From positions 1 through 8,482 of the forward strand of contig JAFGUR010000043.1 in assembly GCA_016938425.1 (NCBI GenBank): a stretch of DNA of 8,482 nucleotides, given 5' to 3'. This DNA comes from Fusobacteriaceae bacterium (GTDB lineage: Bacteria > Fusobacteriota > Fusobacteriia > Fusobacteriales > Fusobacteriaceae). Position 1 is the stretch's first letter, and every line of letters starts with the position of its first letter. This document shows positions 5,846-8,482 of the stretch, one piece after another. The translations under genes and the position numbers were made by a program. Below the pieces are notes generated by a model, which saw only the letters and a program-made list of their open reading frames with translations, ran no database searches and had not been told where the DNA came from.

Positions 5846-5853
5846 CTCCCCCC
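5846..5853 (-). promoter_or_regulatory. Ribosome binding site deciding the TTG start of the CDF gene
   Basis: GGGGGGAG lies five bases before TTG (5840-5838). It is unusually G-rich for this window and is the reason for choosing a TTG start. Confidence 0.7.
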
Positions 5854-5898
5854 TAAATTCATAATTTTATTCTATTTGTGCAAAAAAAACTAACACTT

Positions 5899-5904
5899 AT
5901 TATA
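5899..5904 (-). promoter_or_regulatory. Candidate extended -10 promoter of the CDF gene
   Basis: The minus strand reads CTTGTATAATAAG, a perfect TATAAT preceded by TTG, close to an extended -10. No good -35 is present (ATGTGG at 17 bases). It directly abuts copy 3 of the dispersed repeat and would give a leader of about 50 bases. Confidence 0.45.
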
Positions 5905-5984
5905 CAAGAAAGGTAACTCTACCACATTTCTATCTCTTACTTAATTACTTAAGATTTATAACTTCCTATAAATATAAAAAAATA
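5905..5984 (-). repeat. Dispersed intergenic repeat, copy 3
   Basis: It follows the permease terminator, runs from its T-tract (around 5974-5984) through an AT-rich core, and ends at a degraded version of the GAAAGGT hairpin (5908-5930). It matches copy 2 at 23 of 26 positions over the hairpin and copy 1 at 16 of 18 positions over the T-tract end. Confidence 0.55.
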
Positions 5985-6006
5985 GAACATGAGTTACCTC
6001 ATGTTC
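5974..6006 (-). terminator. Rho-independent terminator of the EIIA-CBS/permease unit
   Basis: GAACATGAG (minus strand 6006-5998) pairs perfectly with CTCATGTTC (5993-5985) around a four-base loop, followed by a TATTTTTTTATA tract. It lies 38 bases after the permease stop codon and separates this unit from the CDF gene. Confidence 0.9.
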
Positions 6007-6043
6007 AATAAAATAATAACAGATTTTTTTTAATTATGCAACT

Positions 6044-7330
6044 CTAAAAATATCTAACAGTTACATAAATACTAGCTAAAACTAAACATTCAAGAACAAC
6101 TATAGCAGTAAATTTCATAAATTGAACAAATCCAATTTTTATCCCTGATTTTTCTCCAACTGATACAGCAACAACATTTGTGGCTGCTCCTAGTATTGTA
6201 AGATTTGCTCCTAAACAAGCTCCAAATGATAATGACCACCATAAAACTTGTGTATTAAATCCAGAAAAATGTGGTTCCATTAAGTGGATAATTTGTGAAA
6301 AAGTAGTGGCTGTTGCAACATTTCCTAAAATTGAAGCAAAAGCTGCTGAAACCCATATAATTAAAAGCGATGCCATTTTGAAATTCCCTGCTGTAATTGA
6401 TATTAACTTATTTCCTACAAAATCAATAATTTTAATATTTTCCATACCTTTTACCATTATAAATAATCCAATAAAGAAAAATAATGTTTCCCATTCAACT
6501 GCTTTAAATGCGTCATGAGGTTTTTTCTTTGTAAGTATCATTAAAAGAATCGCTCCACTTAACGATATTACTGCAAGGCCTTTATCGATAAAATTATTTA
6601 GTATAAATCCTAGAATTACAAAACTAAATACTGTTAATGCTATTTTTAATGTTTTTATATCTTTAAGTGATCTTGATGGGTCCAATTCCATAATTCTAGC
6701 TTTTAACTCATTACTTACAACTAATTCTTTTTTATATAATACATATACTGTAAAAATCATTACACACAATGCAACAATTGCTAAAGGAGCTGTGTTAACT
6801 AAAAAATCATTAAAACTCAAATTCCCTTCATTCCCTAAAATTAATTGTGTTGGATCTCCAATTAATGTTGCAGTTCCACCTATATTTGCTCCTAAAACCT
6901 CTGCCATTAAAAAAGGAAAAGAATTAAGTTCAAGTTGTCTAGCAAGTAAAATTGATACTGGTGCCATAAGTAATATCGTAGTAACATTATCTAAAAATGC
7001 TGAACAAACTGCTGTAACTACTGATAATATAGCAATTAAAGCTACTGGATTACCCCTAACAAGTTGAGCCACTTTGATTGCAAAATACTGAAAAAATCCT
7101 GTCTCTGAAATAATCCACACAATAATCATCATTGCTACCAATAGAAAAATTACTTCTAATCTTCCTGAAATTGCCTCAAGCATATCTTCTTCATTTAATA
7201 TTCCAATAAGTGCCATCAACAGTCCTGCACCCATTGTTGCATAAGTTGATGGTAATTTTTCTGTTATAATAAAATAGAATGCACTAATAAATGCAATAAT
7301 TCCAGCTACTAAAAATATAGTATCTTTCAT
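6044..7330 (-). CDS. ArsB/NhaD-superfamily ion permease (P-protein-like)
   Basis: A 428-residue polytopic membrane protein with about ten to twelve hydrophobic segments and an internal two-fold repeat typical of the ion-transporter superfamily. First half: SAFLDNVTTILLMAPV (110-125) then GANIGGTATLIGDPTQLI (148-165). Second half: ILGNVATATT (334-343) then GACLGANLTILGAATN (370-385). The FLDNVTT and GGTATLIGDP strings resemble the P-protein (OCA2) group, which also includes proteins annotated as Na+/H+ antiporter or arsenite/anion permease. Substrate is therefore open: Na+/H+ exchange, an oxyanion or a dicarboxylate are all possible. No arsR or arsC is nearby, which argues against arsenic. The ATG has AGGAGG nine bases upstream, with a poly-A spacer. 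It follows the EIIA-CBS gene by 39 bases in the same operon. Confidence 0.9.
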   Translation of the reverse strand: MKDTIFLVAGIIAFISAFYFIITEKLPSTYATMGAGLLMALIGILNEEDMLEAISGRLEVIFLLVAMMIIVWIISETGFFQYFAIKVAQLVRGNPVALIAILSVVTAVCSAFLDNVTTILLMAPVSILLARQLELNSFPFLMAEVLGANIGGTATLIGDPTQLILGNEGNLSFNDFLVNTAPLAIVALCVMIFTVYVLYKKELVVSNELKARIMELDPSRSLKDIKTLKIALTVFSFVILGFILNNFIDKGLAVISLSGAILLMILTKKKPHDAFKAVEWETLFFFIGLFIMVKGMENIKIIDFVGNKLISITAGNFKMASLLIIWVSAAFASILGNVATATTFSQIIHLMEPHFSGFNTQVLWWSLSFGACLGANLTILGAATNVVAVSVGEKSGIKIGFVQFMKFTAIVVLECLVLASIYVTVRYF

Positions 7331-7369
7331 AAAAAAAAACCTCCTAAAATATATGATTCTTAAATCTTT

Positions 7370-8290
7370 TTAAATATGTAAAACTTTCTTAATAATATCT
7401 GATCTAAAAATAGTCCCGAAATACATACCATTTTCGACAACATAAAGTCTAGTATTTTTGTTAGAAACCATTTTAAAACTAATTTCCATTATAGAAGACT
7501 TTCTATCAATAATTTCTGCTGTACTTCTATACAATTCTTTTACTGTAACTTTATTTTCATTTTTAAAATATTCTTCAAAAGGTTCTCCAACTGTCATAAA
7601 ACTTAAATCATTCATAATAGAAGTATATCTAGGCATCCCATACTCTATTAACTCTCTCTCTGTTATTTCTCCAATAAAATTTGCTTCCTCATCAACAACA
7701 GGTAACCCTGCTCTATTTTCTAAAATAAGCCTAGTAGCAATTTCTTCTAGTGTGTCTGTAAGTTTCGCAGGAACAAGTTCAGAACACATTATATCTTCTG
7801 CCGTAATAGTATCTTTAATATCTAATTCATACTTCTCTATTAATTTAATAACATCATTGATATCTTTTTCTTCTCTAATTTTTTTAAGAAAATCTTTATT
7901 TTGAACCAATTTCGATATACTTGCCATTAATTTTAATATTCTTCTATTTTTTGTTTTTCCTGCAATTATCATAAATATTAAATCAACTCTATCTGTAGAA
8001 TGTGATGCTTCAACTTGAATATCAATAGGATTAGCTAACTTAGCAATTACAACTGTTACATCATCATAATCTTCTACCCTTGCATGAGGTATAGCAATTC
8101 CCTTCCCAATTGCAGTAGAAATTTCGTTTTCTCTTTTAATCAACCCTTTTTCAATACAAGAAACTCTTGAATTGATATTTTTGTCTAATCCACCTATTTC
8201 ATAAACAATATTATGAATAGTTTCTTCCATATTTTTCCCCTCAACATTTTCTAAAATAAATTTTTCGTTGAGATAAGATGACAATTTCAT
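7370..8290 (-). CDS. PTS EIIA domain (PtsN/fructose type) fused to a CBS-domain pair
   Basis: A 306-residue soluble protein. Residues about 1-152 form an EIIA type-2 domain with the phospho-acceptor motif AIGKGIAIPHARV, phospho-histidine His69, and the following VDLIFMIIAG strand. Residues about 162-218 (AEDIMCSEL, AGLPVVDEEANFIGEITERE) and about 246-306 (LYVVENGMYFGTIFRSDII) are two CBS repeats, which as pairs usually bind adenine nucleotides. No EIIB, EIIC or sugar enzyme gene is adjacent. Instead an ion permease follows 39 bases downstream, so it is more likely a PTS-linked regulator of that permease, like PtsN controlling potassium transport, than a sugar importer component. The ATG has AGGAGG four bases upstream and a good promoter at 8367-8395. 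Confidence 0.9.
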   Translation of the reverse strand: MKLSSYLNEKFILENVEGKNMEETIHNIVYEIGGLDKNINSRVSCIEKGLIKRENEISTAIGKGIAIPHARVEDYDDVTVVIAKLANPIDIQVEASHSTDRVDLIFMIIAGKTKNRRILKLMASISKLVQNKDFLKKIREEKDINDVIKLIEKYELDIKDTITAEDIMCSELVPAKLTDTLEEIATRLILENRAGLPVVDEEANFIGEITERELIEYGMPRYTSIMNDLSFMTVGEPFEEYFKNENKVTVKELYRSTAEIIDRKSSIMEISFKMVSNKNTRLYVVENGMYFGTIFRSDIIKKVLHI

Positions 8291-8366
8291 ATAGCCTCCT
8301 AAAATATATATATAAATTTTTTAAAAACAATTTTTTTAGGTTTATTACTGCTAAAATCACTTAGTT

Positions 8367-8395
8367 TTTATATCTCTTTTAGCCATTTATGTCAA
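8367..8395 (-). promoter_or_regulatory. Sigma-70-type promoter of the EIIA-CBS/permease operon
   Basis: The minus strand has a perfect TTGACA (8395-8390), a 17-base spacer and TATAAA (8372-8367). Transcription would begin near 8360, giving a leader of about 70 bases. It is the best promoter in the window. Confidence 0.8.
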
Positions 8396-8420
8396 TGAAA
8401 AGTTAAGTATTTTTGAAATA

Positions 8421-8439
8421 TTAACGCCTTTTTAACGTC
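8421..8439 (+). promoter_or_regulatory. Helically phased direct repeat upstream of the operon promoter
   Basis: TTAACGCC (8421-8428) and TTAACGTC (8432-8439) repeat with an 11-base period, about 26 to 44 bases upstream of the -35 box. This spacing resembles tandem half-sites used by OmpR/PhoB-type response regulators; the binding protein is unknown. Confidence 0.35.
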
Positions 8440-8482
8440 AAATAAATCTATATATACAAGAAAAAAATAAATTTTAAATTAT

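Noticed and set aside
5841..5984. Possible metal riboswitch in the CDF leader
   Set aside because: The only structured part is the degraded repeat hairpin, which also occurs after the CDF gene, upstream of the MCP gene. No known metal riboswitch core was seen.
6044..7330. Arsenite efflux pump (ArsB) call for the permease
   Set aside because: The motifs fit the wider ArsB/NhaD superfamily and are closer to the P-protein group. No arsR, arsC or arsA is nearby, so a specific arsenic role is not justified.

Overview
The window is very AT-rich (by eye about a quarter G+C), with strong AGGAG-type ribosome binding sites, short intergenic gaps and Rho-independent terminators. With this gene content, it suggests a low-GC anaerobe, most likely a member of Fusobacteriota, or less likely a Clostridia-like Firmicute. 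This is inferred from composition and gene style, not from a marker gene. All complete genes lie on the minus strand. One truncated gene enters from the left on the plus strand.

Layout from left to right: (1) the C-terminal end of an AraC-family regulator (1-209, +), closed by a bidirectional terminator at 237-256. (2) A four-gene minus-strand operon, transcribed as azlC (2591-1881), azlD (1881-1549), a YjjG/YfnB-type HAD nucleotidase (1532-846) and a RimJ/RimL-type GNAT acetyltransferase (798-271). AzlC/AzlD form a branched-chain amino-acid exporter and their genes overlap by one base. (3) An unusual 409-base intergenic stretch (2592-3000). It holds inverted repeats, a 13-base direct repeat, a long AT palindrome and an isolated GC-rich island with several hairpins. 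It looks like a small non-autonomous mobile element or a structured RNA locus just upstream of azlC. (4) A methyl-accepting chemotaxis protein with almost no periplasmic part and a complete C-terminal hemerythrin domain (4695-3001), probably an oxygen or redox sensor. (5) A cation diffusion facilitator metal exporter with a TTG start (5840-4938). (6) A two-gene unit in which a PTS EIIA domain fused to two CBS domains (8290-7370) is followed by an ArsB/NhaD-superfamily permease (7330-6044). It is driven by a clear TTGACA/TATAAA promoter and ends in a strong terminator.

The most interesting items are the element upstream of azlC, a dispersed intergenic repeat present in three copies (2926-2982, 4861-4937, 5905-5984), always at the 3' end of a minus-strand gene, and the EIIA-CBS/permease pair, which looks like ion transport controlled by PTS phosphorylation and nucleotide or ion sensing. 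No rRNA, tRNA, CRISPR array or intact transposase gene was seen.
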